Shown here piece by piece: positions 46,251 through 54,890 of a stretch of DNA of 64,000 bases; positions within the stretch are counted from its first letter, which is position 1, and the number at the start of each line of letters is the position of its first letter. Source of the stretch: Mucilaginibacter robiniae (lineage in GTDB: Bacteria > Bacteroidota > Bacteroidia > Sphingobacteriales > Sphingobacteriaceae); contig NZ_CP051682.1 in NCBI RefSeq assembly GCF_012849215.1, forward strand, positions 3,286,001 to 3,350,000, written 5' to 3'. Under the pieces are notes generated by a model. The model was not told where the DNA came from. It was given only the letters and a program-made list of their open reading frames with translations, and did not search any database. The translations under genes were made by a program, and so were the position numbers.

Positions 46251-48384
46251 TACTTTGTTGGTGATAAATTACCGGGTTATGTAATACAATAATGGAACGG
46301 CCATCAACGGTTAGGGTGTCATCGGCATTGTAAGTTTCTGTATCTGCTACTTCATCTTTGCTGGTATCGATAATCTTGGTCCAGATTTTACCATAGATGG
46401 CATCAGGTAACTTGTACTCAACGGATTCGTAATGAGAGTTGAAGATGACATAAAAACCATCATCAATAATGCTTTCGCCCAGTTTGTTGCGTGTACGTAA
46501 GCCCCTGCCATTTAAAAATACAGCTAATGATTTAGCATAATCATGATTCCAGTGCTCTTCAGATAGCTGGATGCCTTCAGGTAAAAACCAGGCAATATCT
46601 TCTACCCCTCTGATAGGTGCACCTCTAAACCAACGGCGACGGCAAAATGCCGGATGCTGGCGACGTAAATGAATTAGTTTGCTGGTAAAATCCAATAAAT
46701 CCTGATCAGCTTCGGCCCAGTTCAGCCATGATATTTCATTATCCTGGCAGTAGGCGTTATTGTTACCCTGCTGCGTACGGCTCACTTCATCACCGGCTAC
46801 CAGCATCGGTACCCCTTGTGATAGAAACATGGTGGTTAAGAAATTACGCTTTTGACGTTTGCGTATGGTATTAATAGCCTCATCATCGGTTGGGCCTTCA
46901 GCACCATAGTTGTAAGAACGGTTGTGGCTCTCGCCGTCGTTATTATCTTCACCGTTGGCCTCGTTGTGCTTTTCATTATAACTTACCAGGTCATTCAATG
47001 TAAAACCATCATGCGCGGTAATAAAATTGATACTAGCTGTAGGGTTACGGGCATCTTCCTGATATAAGTCGGCACTGCCGGTAAAACGCTGTGCAAATTC
47101 GGCCAGAGTACTGTTTTCGCCACGCCAGTAATCGCGTACGCAGTCGCGGTATTTACCGTTCCATTCGGCCCAGCCGCCCGGAAATTTACCTACCTGATAA
47201 CCGCCTTCACCTATATCCCAAGGTTCGGCAATCAATTTTACTTGTGATATAACCGGATCTTGGTGAATAATGTCAAAAAAGGCACTTAAACGGTTTACAG
47301 AGTGAAGTTCACGAGCCAGGGTAGCAGCCAAATCAAACCGGAAACCATCTACGTGCATTTCGGTAATCCAGTAGCGCAGGCTATCCATAATTAAACGCAG
47401 TACATTAGGCAGGTTCGCGTTCAGCGTATTACCGGTGCCGGTATAATCCATGTAATACCTTCTGTTATCATCTGTTAAACGGTAGTAGCCTTCATTATCA
47501 ATACCTTTGAAAGATAGGGTAGGGCCTAGCTGATTGCCTTCGGCAGTGTGATTATATACCACATCCAAAATAACTTCGATGCCTGCTTTGTGCAACTCTT
47601 TTACCATCTGCTTGAATTCGGTTACCTGTTCGCCACAGGTACCGCTGCTACTGTAGCGTACATCGGGCGCAAAAAAGCCGATGGTGTTGTAACCCCAGTA
47701 GTTGGTAAGCCCTTTTTCTTTCAAGCCCCAATCCGTTACAAAGTGGTGTACAGGCATTAATTCAATAGCCGTAATACCTAGCTTTTTTAAATACGCAATA
47801 GTAACCGGGTGGCCTAATGCAGCATAGCTACCCCGTATTTCTTCCGGAATATCCGGGTGTAACTTGGTGAAGCCCTTAACGTGTGCCTCGTAGATAATTG
47901 TTTCTTGATAAGTGTATTTAGGTGAACAATCATCTTCCCAGTTAAAGGAAGGATTAATTACTACACTTTTAGGAATAAACGCAGCACTATCTCTTTCATT
48001 AAAGCTCAAATCTTTGGCCTCGCTGAAAATATCATAGCCGAATAAAGAGTCATGCCAATCGATAGTACCTGATATAGCCTTGGCATAAGGATCTATCAGG
48101 AGTTTGTTGGCATTAAAGCGCTGTCCGTTTTCTGGATCATACGGCCCATGTATTCGGTATCCGTATAACTGACCGGGTTTTACATGGGGTAGGTAAATGT
48201 GCCATATCTGGTTGCTATGTTCATGTATGTTTATTTTAACATATTCAACTTCATCTTCCGGAGTTTTAAATAAGCAAAGTTCAACTTTGGTAGCATTGGG
48301 CGCATAGATAGAAAAATTAACGCCTTTATTGTCACATGTGGCGCCTAGTGGATAAGGATGGCCTGGATAATTATCAATGTTCAT
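46231..48384 (-). CDS. glgX: Glycogen debranching enzyme (GlgX/isoamylase type)
   Basis: GH13_11 enzyme of 717 residues that hydrolyses alpha-1,6 branches of glycogen. CBM48 domain at 1-130 (YPLGATCDNKGVNFSIYAPN), then the barrel: TNYWGYNTIGFFAPDVRYSS, catalytic Asp in DGFRFDLAATLAR, Glu in KLIAEPWDIGEGGYQVG, Asp in FITAHDGFTLND. It is the first gene of the glgX-treZ-treY/malQ operon, so it would supply linear chains to the next enzymes. The divergent FAD oxidoreductase gene begins 171 bp upstream. Confidence 0.95.
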   Translation of the reverse strand: MNIDNYPGHPYPLGATCDNKGVNFSIYAPNATKVELCLFKTPEDEVEYVKINIHEHSNQIWHIYLPHVKPGQLYGYRIHGPYDPENGQRFNANKLLIDPYAKAISGTIDWHDSLFGYDIFSEAKDLSFNERDSAAFIPKSVVINPSFNWEDDCSPKYTYQETIIYEAHVKGFTKLHPDIPEEIRGSYAALGHPVTIAYLKKLGITAIELMPVHHFVTDWGLKEKGLTNYWGYNTIGFFAPDVRYSSSGTCGEQVTEFKQMVKELHKAGIEVILDVVYNHTAEGNQLGPTLSFKGIDNEGYYRLTDDNRRYYMDYTGTGNTLNANLPNVLRLIMDSLRYWITEMHVDGFRFDLAATLARELHSVNRLSAFFDIIHQDPVISQVKLIAEPWDIGEGGYQVGKFPGGWAEWNGKYRDCVRDYWRGENSTLAEFAQRFTGSADLYQEDARNPTASINFITAHDGFTLNDLVSYNEKHNEANGEDNNDGESHNRSYNYGAEGPTDDEAINTIRKRQKRNFLTTMFLSQGVPMLVAGDEVSRTQQGNNNAYCQDNEISWLNWAEADQDLLDFTSKLIHLRRQHPAFCRRRWFRGAPIRGVEDIAWFLPEGIQLSEEHWNHDYAKSLAVFLNGRGLRTRNKLGESIIDDGFYVIFNSHYESVEYKLPDAIYGKIWTKIIDTSKDEVADTETYNADDTLTVDGRSIIVLHNPVIYHQQSNETSQS

Positions 48385-48555
48385 ATTACATTTATCAATA
48401 TTTTTGATTACAAAAAGTTTTTAAAAGCTTGTTGTTAATCTGGATAGTCATTCTAATCAATTAGCATTGAAATTGTTTGATAATGTGTAGAACCTATAGC
48501 TAGTTTATAGAAGTGATTGCTATTACTTAGCGGGTAAGTACTAATAAAATACAGC

Positions 48556-50016
48556 ATGTTTTTAGAAAAGCGAGATTATGATGCTATTGTGGTAGGATCT
48601 GGACCGAATGGGCTGGCGGCAGCTATACTGTTGCAGCAAAATGGCTTATCGGTACTGTTACTGGAAGGCAAGGATACCATTGGTGGTGGTATGCGCTCTG
48701 CCGAACTAACACTGCCTGGCTTTGTGCATGATATTTGCTCGGCTGTGCACCCATTAGCAGTAGCATCGCCTTATTTAAAAAACTTACCGCTGGCGAATTA
48801 CGGGTTGGAGTACCTTTACCCAGAAATAGCCGCCGCACACCCTTTTGATGATGGTACGACAGCCTACCTGCAAGGTACGGTTGCGCAAACTGCTGCCGGT
48901 TTAGGTAGGGATGCCCAAGCTTACCAAAACCTACTGCAACCCCTAGTGAAAAGCTGGCCGCTAATAGCACCGGATGTGCTGGGGCCATTACGCCTGCCTA
49001 AGCACCCTTTGGCTATGGCCCAGTTTGGGCTACGTGCTTTGCCTCCGGCTACGCTCATGGCTAAGCGCTTTACCACCGAAAAAGCCAAAGGCTTGTGGGC
49101 TGGTATGGCAGCACATGCTATACAGCCATTAAGTAACCTGGCTACTTCGGCTGTGGCGCTGGTGTTACTGGCTAACGGACATTTAGGCGGTTGGCCGGTA
49201 CCTAAAGGTGGTTCGCAGCAAATAGCCAATGCTATGGCGGATTACTTTAAGGCGCTAGGCGGTACGCTGCAAACCGGATTTTACGTGCAGTCTTTACAGC
49301 AACTGCCGTCGGCTCATGCGGTATTGTTTGATGTTACGCCCAAACAACTATTAAAAATTGCCGGGCACCAGTTTTCAAATTTGTATAGGCGGCAGTTACA
49401 ACGTTATCGGTATGGTATGGGCGTGTTCAAAGTAGATTGGGCACTGGATGGTCCCATACCTTTTACTGCACCCGAATGCCGCCAAGCGGGTACGGTACAC
49501 TTGGGTGGTACGCTGGCCGAGATTGCCGATGGTGAGCGCCAGATATGGCACAATCAACATCCTGACCGGCCTTTTGTATTATTAGCTCAGCAAAGCATCA
49601 TAGATAGTACCCGTGCGCCACAGGGGCAGCATACCGCTTGGGCTTATTGCCATGTGCCTTATGGCTCAACCAAAGATATGACTGACATTATTGAGCAACA
49701 GGTAGAACGCTTTGCCCCCGGCTTCCGTGATCGTATTCTGGCACGGCATACGATGAACACTGAGCAGATGGAAGCTTATAACCCCAACTACATTGGCGGC
49801 GATATCAACGGCGGAGCGCTAACTTTGAGTCAGTTGTTTACCCGCCCGGCTTTACGCTGGTCGCCTTACCGAACTTCAGCTAAAGGATTATACCTGTGTT
49901 CCTCATCCACGCCGCCGGGTGGGGGCGTACACGGCATGTGTGGGTATTGGGCCGCGCGCAGGGCCTTGCGTGATATATTTGGCCGAAAAGATTTTATAGG
50001 AGATATAAACAGGTAA
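48556..50016 (+). CDS. Phytoene dehydrogenase-like FAD-dependent oxidoreductase
   Basis: Protein of 486 residues. FAD-binding Rossmann motif VVGSGPNGLAAAILLQQNGL at residues 12-31, followed by GGGMRSAELTLPGFVHDI typical of carotenoid or phytoene dehydrogenase-like proteins. The C-terminal FAD-associated stretch reads YLCSSSTPPGGGVHGMCGYW. The substrate is unknown: such proteins include carotenoid desaturases and retinol saturase-like enzymes. No carotenoid genes lie nearby, so its link to the neighbouring glucan genes is unexplained. Confidence 0.9.
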   Translation: MFLEKRDYDAIVVGSGPNGLAAAILLQQNGLSVLLLEGKDTIGGGMRSAELTLPGFVHDICSAVHPLAVASPYLKNLPLANYGLEYLYPEIAAAHPFDDGTTAYLQGTVAQTAAGLGRDAQAYQNLLQPLVKSWPLIAPDVLGPLRLPKHPLAMAQFGLRALPPATLMAKRFTTEKAKGLWAGMAAHAIQPLSNLATSAVALVLLANGHLGGWPVPKGGSQQIANAMADYFKALGGTLQTGFYVQSLQQLPSAHAVLFDVTPKQLLKIAGHQFSNLYRRQLQRYRYGMGVFKVDWALDGPIPFTAPECRQAGTVHLGGTLAEIADGERQIWHNQHPDRPFVLLAQQSIIDSTRAPQGQHTAWAYCHVPYGSTKDMTDIIEQQVERFAPGFRDRILARHTMNTEQMEAYNPNYIGGDINGGALTLSQLFTRPALRWSPYRTSAKGLYLCSSSTPPGGGVHGMCGYWAARRALRDIFGRKDFIGDINR

Positions 50017-50081
50017 AAGAGTACAGAGGGAAATGGTACTGGTTGAATTATCAAGAGCTAAGGCATGAATCTTGTTGCCTG

Positions 50082-51455
50082 ATGCTCATGCATAATCTCA
50101 TCATCCTGTTTATACTAACTTTTGGCCAAATAGTTAATCATCCTAAATCTACTGCTATACCGGCAAAGACTGTTGTTAAAGCAAATTCAGTAATCAACCC
50201 GATCGACCCGCCACAGTATGGTACGCCATTTAAGGGTGTGCCAGCTACCAAGGATATCGTGATGTACGAAGTAAACTTTCGTACGTTTACACCGGCTACC
50301 TTTAAAGGGGTACAAGCCCGACTGGATGCCATACGGAATTTAGGCGTGAATGTAATTTGGCTGATGCCCACTTATCCGGTAGGCCATTTAAAAGGTTTTG
50401 GTTCGCCGTATTCAGTTCAGGATTATTATGGTGTAAACCCGGATTTAGGAACGTTGGATGATTTGCGTATGCTGGTAGCCGAAGCGCACCAACGTGGTAT
50501 GGCCGTAATTATGGACTGGGTAGCTAACCATACCGCTTGGGAGAATGGCTGGACTGCTGTTCATAAAGATTGGTATTTGCAGGATGCTGCCGGGAATATC
50601 GTTCATCCGCCTAAAACAAATTACACCGATGTAGCTGCTTTGAACTACCAAAACAAAGCGATGCGGCAGGCTATGATTAGCGCCATGAAATACTGGATTT
50701 ATACCGCTAATATTGATGGTTATCGTTGTGATTTTGCTGATAACGTGCCGGCCAATTTCTGGAAACAGGCACTAGATACATTAAATACCATTAAAACTCA
50801 CCAGCTCATTTACCTGGCCGAAGGTACCACAGGTGCTGAAACTAAAGCAGGCTTTCAGCTGAGTTACGGGTTTGATTATTACGGTACGCTTAAAGGAGTG
50901 TTTGCCGGTACCAAAAGCACTGATGATTTGTTTACCTCTAATCAAAATGAGATAGCCACCATATCCTCACGTGCTTTAAAGCTACATTATACCACCAACC
51001 ATGACAATGCCGCATCTGATGGTAGCACTTTAACCATCTTTCATAATCAGCAGGGAGCCTTAGCCGCTTTTGTATTGGCTACCTACATGGGTGGCGTACC
51101 CTTGATCTACAGTAGCCAGGAAGTAGGTTATGTAAACGGGTCTGTAGATTACAATACGAACCAGGACATAGCTGCAGCTTACAAAAATATAATCAGCTTC
51201 AGAAAGGCTAACGAAGCTATTAAAACCGGAAAATTAACTACCTACAACCACCCTGATGTGGTAGCTTTTGAAAAAAGAGCCGGGAATGATGATGTGTTGG
51301 TTCTGGTCAATGTCAGGAATAATGCGGTTAGTTATACCGTACCACCAGTTTTGCAGAATACCCAGTGGGAAGATGGTTTAACACATAGTGGTGTTACATT
51401 AACACGGCAACTTACTTTACAGCCTTACCAATATTTGGTTTTAAAGAAGGGATAG
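50082..51455 (+). CDS. Secreted alpha-amylase family (GH13) protein
   Basis: Alpha-glucan hydrolase of 457 residues from ATG 50082 (MLMHNLIILFILTFGQIVNH, signal-peptide-like); an in-frame TTG at 50043 would lengthen it by 13 residues. Catalytic region strings: DWVANHTAWENGW, GYRCDFADNVPANFW (nucleophile Asp), IYLAEGTTGAE (acid Glu) and YTTNHDNAASDGS (third Asp). It is short for a full amylase but all barrel landmarks are present. It lies downstream of the oxidoreductase and ends at a strong terminator. Probably acts outside the cytoplasm on starch-like chains. Confidence 0.9.
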   Translation: MLMHNLIILFILTFGQIVNHPKSTAIPAKTVVKANSVINPIDPPQYGTPFKGVPATKDIVMYEVNFRTFTPATFKGVQARLDAIRNLGVNVIWLMPTYPVGHLKGFGSPYSVQDYYGVNPDLGTLDDLRMLVAEAHQRGMAVIMDWVANHTAWENGWTAVHKDWYLQDAAGNIVHPPKTNYTDVAALNYQNKAMRQAMISAMKYWIYTANIDGYRCDFADNVPANFWKQALDTLNTIKTHQLIYLAEGTTGAETKAGFQLSYGFDYYGTLKGVFAGTKSTDDLFTSNQNEIATISSRALKLHYTTNHDNAASDGSTLTIFHNQQGALAAFVLATYMGGVPLIYSSQEVGYVNGSVDYNTNQDIAAAYKNIISFRKANEAIKTGKLTTYNHPDVVAFEKRAGNDDVLVLVNVRNNAVSYTVPPVLQNTQWEDGLTHSGVTLTRQLTLQPYQYLVLKKG

Positions 51456-51478
51456 CTAGTAACTAGCACTGTGTAAAG

Positions 51479-51515
51479 AAAAAAGGATGCTGAACCAAGT
51501 TCAGCATCCTTTTTT
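51479..51515. terminator. Bidirectional terminator
   Basis: A perfect 17-bp stem (51479-51495 with 51499-51515) flanked by A- and T-runs. It lies between the convergent amylase and glyS genes. Confidence 0.92.
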
Positions 51516-51536
51516 ATGAATTGATACATTGTCATC

Positions 51537-53192
51537 TTATTTCAACACGTTGCGCCAGCTCACCAAGTCGCCGATGATGCGGTCTAACTGGTCGGCAGGT
51601 ACACGTTCTTGGGCCATGGTATCGCGGTGACGGATGGTTACGGTATTGTCTTCCAGTGTCTGATGGTCAACTGTAATACAGAAAGGTGTACCAATAGCAT
51701 CCTGGCGGCGGTAACGCTTACCAATAGCATCTTTTTCTTCATACTGCAAATTAAAATCTACTTTCAATTTGCTCATAATCTCACGAGCTTTTTCCGGCAA
51801 ACCATCTTTCTTAGTAAGCGGGAAGATGGCTGCTTTTACCGGTGCCAGGCAAGGATGCAGGCGCAACACGGTACGGCTGTCTTGTTTCTCCTCCGTGCTT
51901 AGGTCTTCTTCTTCGTAAGCGTTAATCAACGTTAGTAAAAACAGACGGTCTAAACCAATAGAAGTTTCAATTACGTACGGGATGTAGTTACCATAAGGCT
52001 TGCCATCTTCACCCAGTTCTGGGTCAAAATACTGCATTTTTTTGCCTGAAAATTTTTGGTGCTGGCTCAGGTCAAAGTCGGTACGGCTGTGTATGCCTTC
52101 CACTTCTTTAAAGCCGAACGGAAACTCAAATTCAATATCTACCGCAGCATTGGCATAGTGGGCCAGCTTGGTATGGTCGTGGTAACGGTATTTTTCAGGA
52201 GCAGTACCCAGCGCCAAATGCCATTGCAGGCGTAAGCGTTTCCAATGCTCATACCATTGCATTTCGGTGCCAGGGCGTACAAAGAATTGCATCTCCATTT
52301 GCTCAAACTCGCGCATACGGATAATGAACTGGCGGGCAATCACCTCATTACGGAAAGCCTTACCAATTTGGGCAATACCAAACGGGATTTTCATCCGGCC
52401 TGATTTCTGCACATTCAGGTAGTTTACAAAAATACCCTGAGCAGTTTCTGGGCGCAGGTATATTGCATCCGCATCCTCAGCCACAGCGCCCATCTGGGTA
52501 CTGAACATCAGGTTAAACTGGCGTACCTCGGTCCAGTTGTGGGTACCGCTAATAGGGCAAGTAATGTTTTCCCTGATTATGATATCTCTTAGCTTACTTA
52601 AGTCATCCGTTAGTAATGCATTGGTAAAGTCTTCACGTATAGATACCGCTTTTTGATAATCGTTATTAGTTTCAATGAAATCGAATGAATCTTTTGCTTT
52701 GTCAGTAAGAGCATCATAATTCGGCCGCTTAACAGTATCTTGATTTTTAAAGTAATCTCTTACATGTCGTATATCAACAAGCTCTTCAATTGTAAAATCC
52801 GTATACATCTTATTTAAGAATATACTTTCCTTGGATATAGCTTCGTTTAAAAGTTGTTCGATTTTCTCCTCAATCAACTGGTCGGCGCGGTAGCGTTTTT
52901 TTGAGTCTTTGTTGTCAATCATGGGGTCGTTAAAACCACCCACATGGCCACTGGCTTCCCAAATTTTAGGGTGCATAAAAATGGCCGAATCAATACCTAC
53001 AATGTTTTCATTCAGTTGCACCATGCTTTTCCACCAGTAGGCTTTCAGGTTGTTTTTCAGCTCGGCGCCATACTGGCCGTAATCATACACAGCACTCAGG
53101 CCGTCATAAATTTCGCTTGATGGAAACACAAAACCATACTCTTTGGCATGGGCAATCACGTTTTTAAACAGTTCGTCGGTACTTTTACTCAT
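51537..53192 (-). CDS. glyS: Glycyl-tRNA synthetase (single-chain class II)
   Basis: Charges tRNA-Gly with glycine. The 551-residue homodimeric form resembles eukaryotic/archaeal GlyRS rather than the bacterial two-subunit type, as usual in Bacteroidota. Class II motifs are visible: IFVNYLNVQKSGRMKIPFGI (near 240-260), FRNEVIARQFIIRMREFEQM (motif 2) and IGLDRLFLLTLINAYEEED (motif 3). The anticodon-binding domain is C-terminal (LAPVKAAIFPLTKKDGLPEK). Codons near 52560-52870 (variable insertion) are more AT-rich than the rest. A terminator follows the stop. Confidence 0.97.
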   Translation of the reverse strand: MSKSTDELFKNVIAHAKEYGFVFPSSEIYDGLSAVYDYGQYGAELKNNLKAYWWKSMVQLNENIVGIDSAIFMHPKIWEASGHVGGFNDPMIDNKDSKKRYRADQLIEEKIEQLLNEAISKESIFLNKMYTDFTIEELVDIRHVRDYFKNQDTVKRPNYDALTDKAKDSFDFIETNNDYQKAVSIREDFTNALLTDDLSKLRDIIIRENITCPISGTHNWTEVRQFNLMFSTQMGAVAEDADAIYLRPETAQGIFVNYLNVQKSGRMKIPFGIAQIGKAFRNEVIARQFIIRMREFEQMEMQFFVRPGTEMQWYEHWKRLRLQWHLALGTAPEKYRYHDHTKLAHYANAAVDIEFEFPFGFKEVEGIHSRTDFDLSQHQKFSGKKMQYFDPELGEDGKPYGNYIPYVIETSIGLDRLFLLTLINAYEEEDLSTEEKQDSRTVLRLHPCLAPVKAAIFPLTKKDGLPEKAREIMSKLKVDFNLQYEEKDAIGKRYRRQDAIGTPFCITVDHQTLEDNTVTIRHRDTMAQERVPADQLDRIIGDLVSWRNVLK

Positions 53193-53531
53193 AGCGGGGT
53201 AAAAATAGAGATTTAAGCCAGCAGAATAAAATTTTGCAGTAGTATAGTGAAAATAGGCAGGTGCAAGTGGAAACTACTTGCAAAAAGCACTGACAAAACA
53301 GTGCCACCACTGCCAATGGTTTGTCAGTGTTACAGGGTGTTACACACTGAAACATGTAACACTTGTGAAACAGTAGTTGCTTATAAGATAGGATAGAAAG
53401 TTGAACGATAATGCCTGTAGTAATTGATTTTGCAGTCGGGTAAAACTAATCGGGCTAAATTTTATTTATAACCATATTCGCCTAGTTTTCAGTATTGCCG
53501 GTACTTACTGGTATATCATGGAAATTTACAG
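53193..53531. other. Intergenic region between glyS and the HD-PycTM gene
   Basis: A 340-bp divergent gap. It holds the repeat cluster at 53288-53362 and probably both promoters; no further gene is seen. Confidence 0.5.
53288..53362. repeat. Cluster of short inverted and direct repeats
   Basis: CACTGACAAA (53288-53297) mirrors TTTGTCAGTG (53320-53329). GTGTTACA occurs at 53327-53334 and again at 53337-53344, and its mirror TGTAACAC at 53355-53362. The spacing suggests stacked hairpins or binding sites of a regulator of glyS or of the HD-PycTM/ppk1 genes. Confidence 0.55.
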
Positions 53532-54878
53532 ATGTATTTGCATTCTACCATGGATTATCAACGATTGCTTGAACAGGTAAAACAGCACGTTTTAGCTTTT
53601 TACAAGAAACATAACAACGAACAGCTAACCTATCATAACCGTAACCATACCGAAGATGTGGTTCATGCAGTTATGCAAATAGGTAATCATTACCAGCTTA
53701 ATGACCGTGACTTTTTTATAGTCACGGCGGCTGCCTGGTTTCATGATATGGGCTATCAGGAAAGCATGAACAACCATGAGGAGCAAAGTGCCCAATTAGC
53801 TGAGGCTTACCTGAAAACTGAAAATGTAGAGGCTGGTATTATTGATGGAGTAAAGCAGTGCATACTGGCTACGCGTATGCCTCAGCAACCATCCGGATTG
53901 TTGCAGCAAATTATTTGTGATGCCGATTTATTCCATTTGGGTACTGATGATTTTGCTGAAACAACCAAGGAACTGCGTAAGGAGATCAATACCATTATTG
54001 GTTGTGATGTTAGTAAACAGGAATGGCGCCAAAAAACAGTACGCTTTCTGGAAAGCCATCACTATCATACCGACTATTGCCAGTTGCTGCTGAATGACGG
54101 GAAGCAAAAAAACCTGGAAGCCATGAAAACTAAAATAGCCGAGTGGGATCAAGAAAATAGTAACGATCAGGAACCAGCAACCGATAGCTCAAATACATCA
54201 GACAATGTTCAGCCTTTACCGTCGGTAGGTAGTTCACATCCGAGCGTATCACCTCATAAAACCGCTGATTTGGCGAAAACGGATGTACAGCGTATGCCCG
54301 AGCAGCCTTTCGAAGAAAAAAAGTCAAAGAAAAAAGAACGGCCCGACAAAGGTATTGAAACCATGTTCCGGGTAAGTTCCAGCAACCACCAGCGACTGAG
54401 TGATATGGCCGATAATAAGGCCCACATCATGATTACAGTTAACTCCATTATACTATCAGCCATTATCAGTTTGTTGCTGCGCCGGTTGGAAGATTATAGT
54501 TATCTGATTATACCTACCATTATCATTCTGGCGGTGAGTTTAACGGCTATGGTATTTTCCATCCTTTCTACCCGTCCATCTATACCTGGCGGAACGTTCA
54601 CCCAGCAGGATGTAGATCAGAAGAAAGTTAACCTGCTGTTCTTCGGTAATTTTTACCGCATGAATCTGCAAGACTACATCAAAGGGATGCAAAGCGTAAT
54701 GGCCGATCGAGAGTACTTGTATGGCAGCTTAATTATCGACGTGTACTCGCAAGGCGTAGTATTGGGTAAAAAATATCGTTTACTACGCATTGCTTATAAT
54801 GTGTTCATGTTTGGGTTAATTATTTCGGTGCTGGCCTTTATTATAGCCGCCATGATTAACGGAAGCGGGAAGCATTAA
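53532..54878 (+). CDS. HD-domain phosphohydrolase fused to Pycsar-effector-like membrane domain
   Basis: Protein of 448 residues (or 442 from ATG 53550, MDYQRLLEQVKQ). Residues about 20-170 form an HD domain: YHNRNHTEDVVHAV, AAWFHDMGYQES and ICDADLFHLG supply metal-binding His/Asp. A polar linker follows (about 205-275; Ser/Pro/Lys-rich). Residues about 278-448 match the PycTM pattern (Pycsar effector membrane domain) with ITVNSIILSAIISLLLRRLE, a second helix LIIPTIIILAVSLTAMVFSI and a final helix (LIISVLAFIIAAMI). The gene sits 12 bp before ppk1. HD suggests cleavage of a nucleotide signal; no nucleotide cyclase is seen in the window. Confidence 0.85.
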   Translation: MYLHSTMDYQRLLEQVKQHVLAFYKKHNNEQLTYHNRNHTEDVVHAVMQIGNHYQLNDRDFFIVTAAAWFHDMGYQESMNNHEEQSAQLAEAYLKTENVEAGIIDGVKQCILATRMPQQPSGLLQQIICDADLFHLGTDDFAETTKELRKEINTIIGCDVSKQEWRQKTVRFLESHHYHTDYCQLLLNDGKQKNLEAMKTKIAEWDQENSNDQEPATDSSNTSDNVQPLPSVGSSHPSVSPHKTADLAKTDVQRMPEQPFEEKKSKKKERPDKGIETMFRVSSSNHQRLSDMADNKAHIMITVNSIILSAIISLLLRRLEDYSYLIIPTIIILAVSLTAMVFSILSTRPSIPGGTFTQQDVDQKKVNLLFFGNFYRMNLQDYIKGMQSVMADREYLYGSLIIDVYSQGVVLGKKYRLLRIAYNVFMFGLIISVLAFIIAAMINGSGKH

Positions 54879-54890
54879 TAACAAAAACCT

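Noticed and set aside
53532..54878. Complete Pycsar anti-phage system
   Set aside because: No uridylate or cytidylate cyclase gene is in the window; only the effector-like membrane domain is present.
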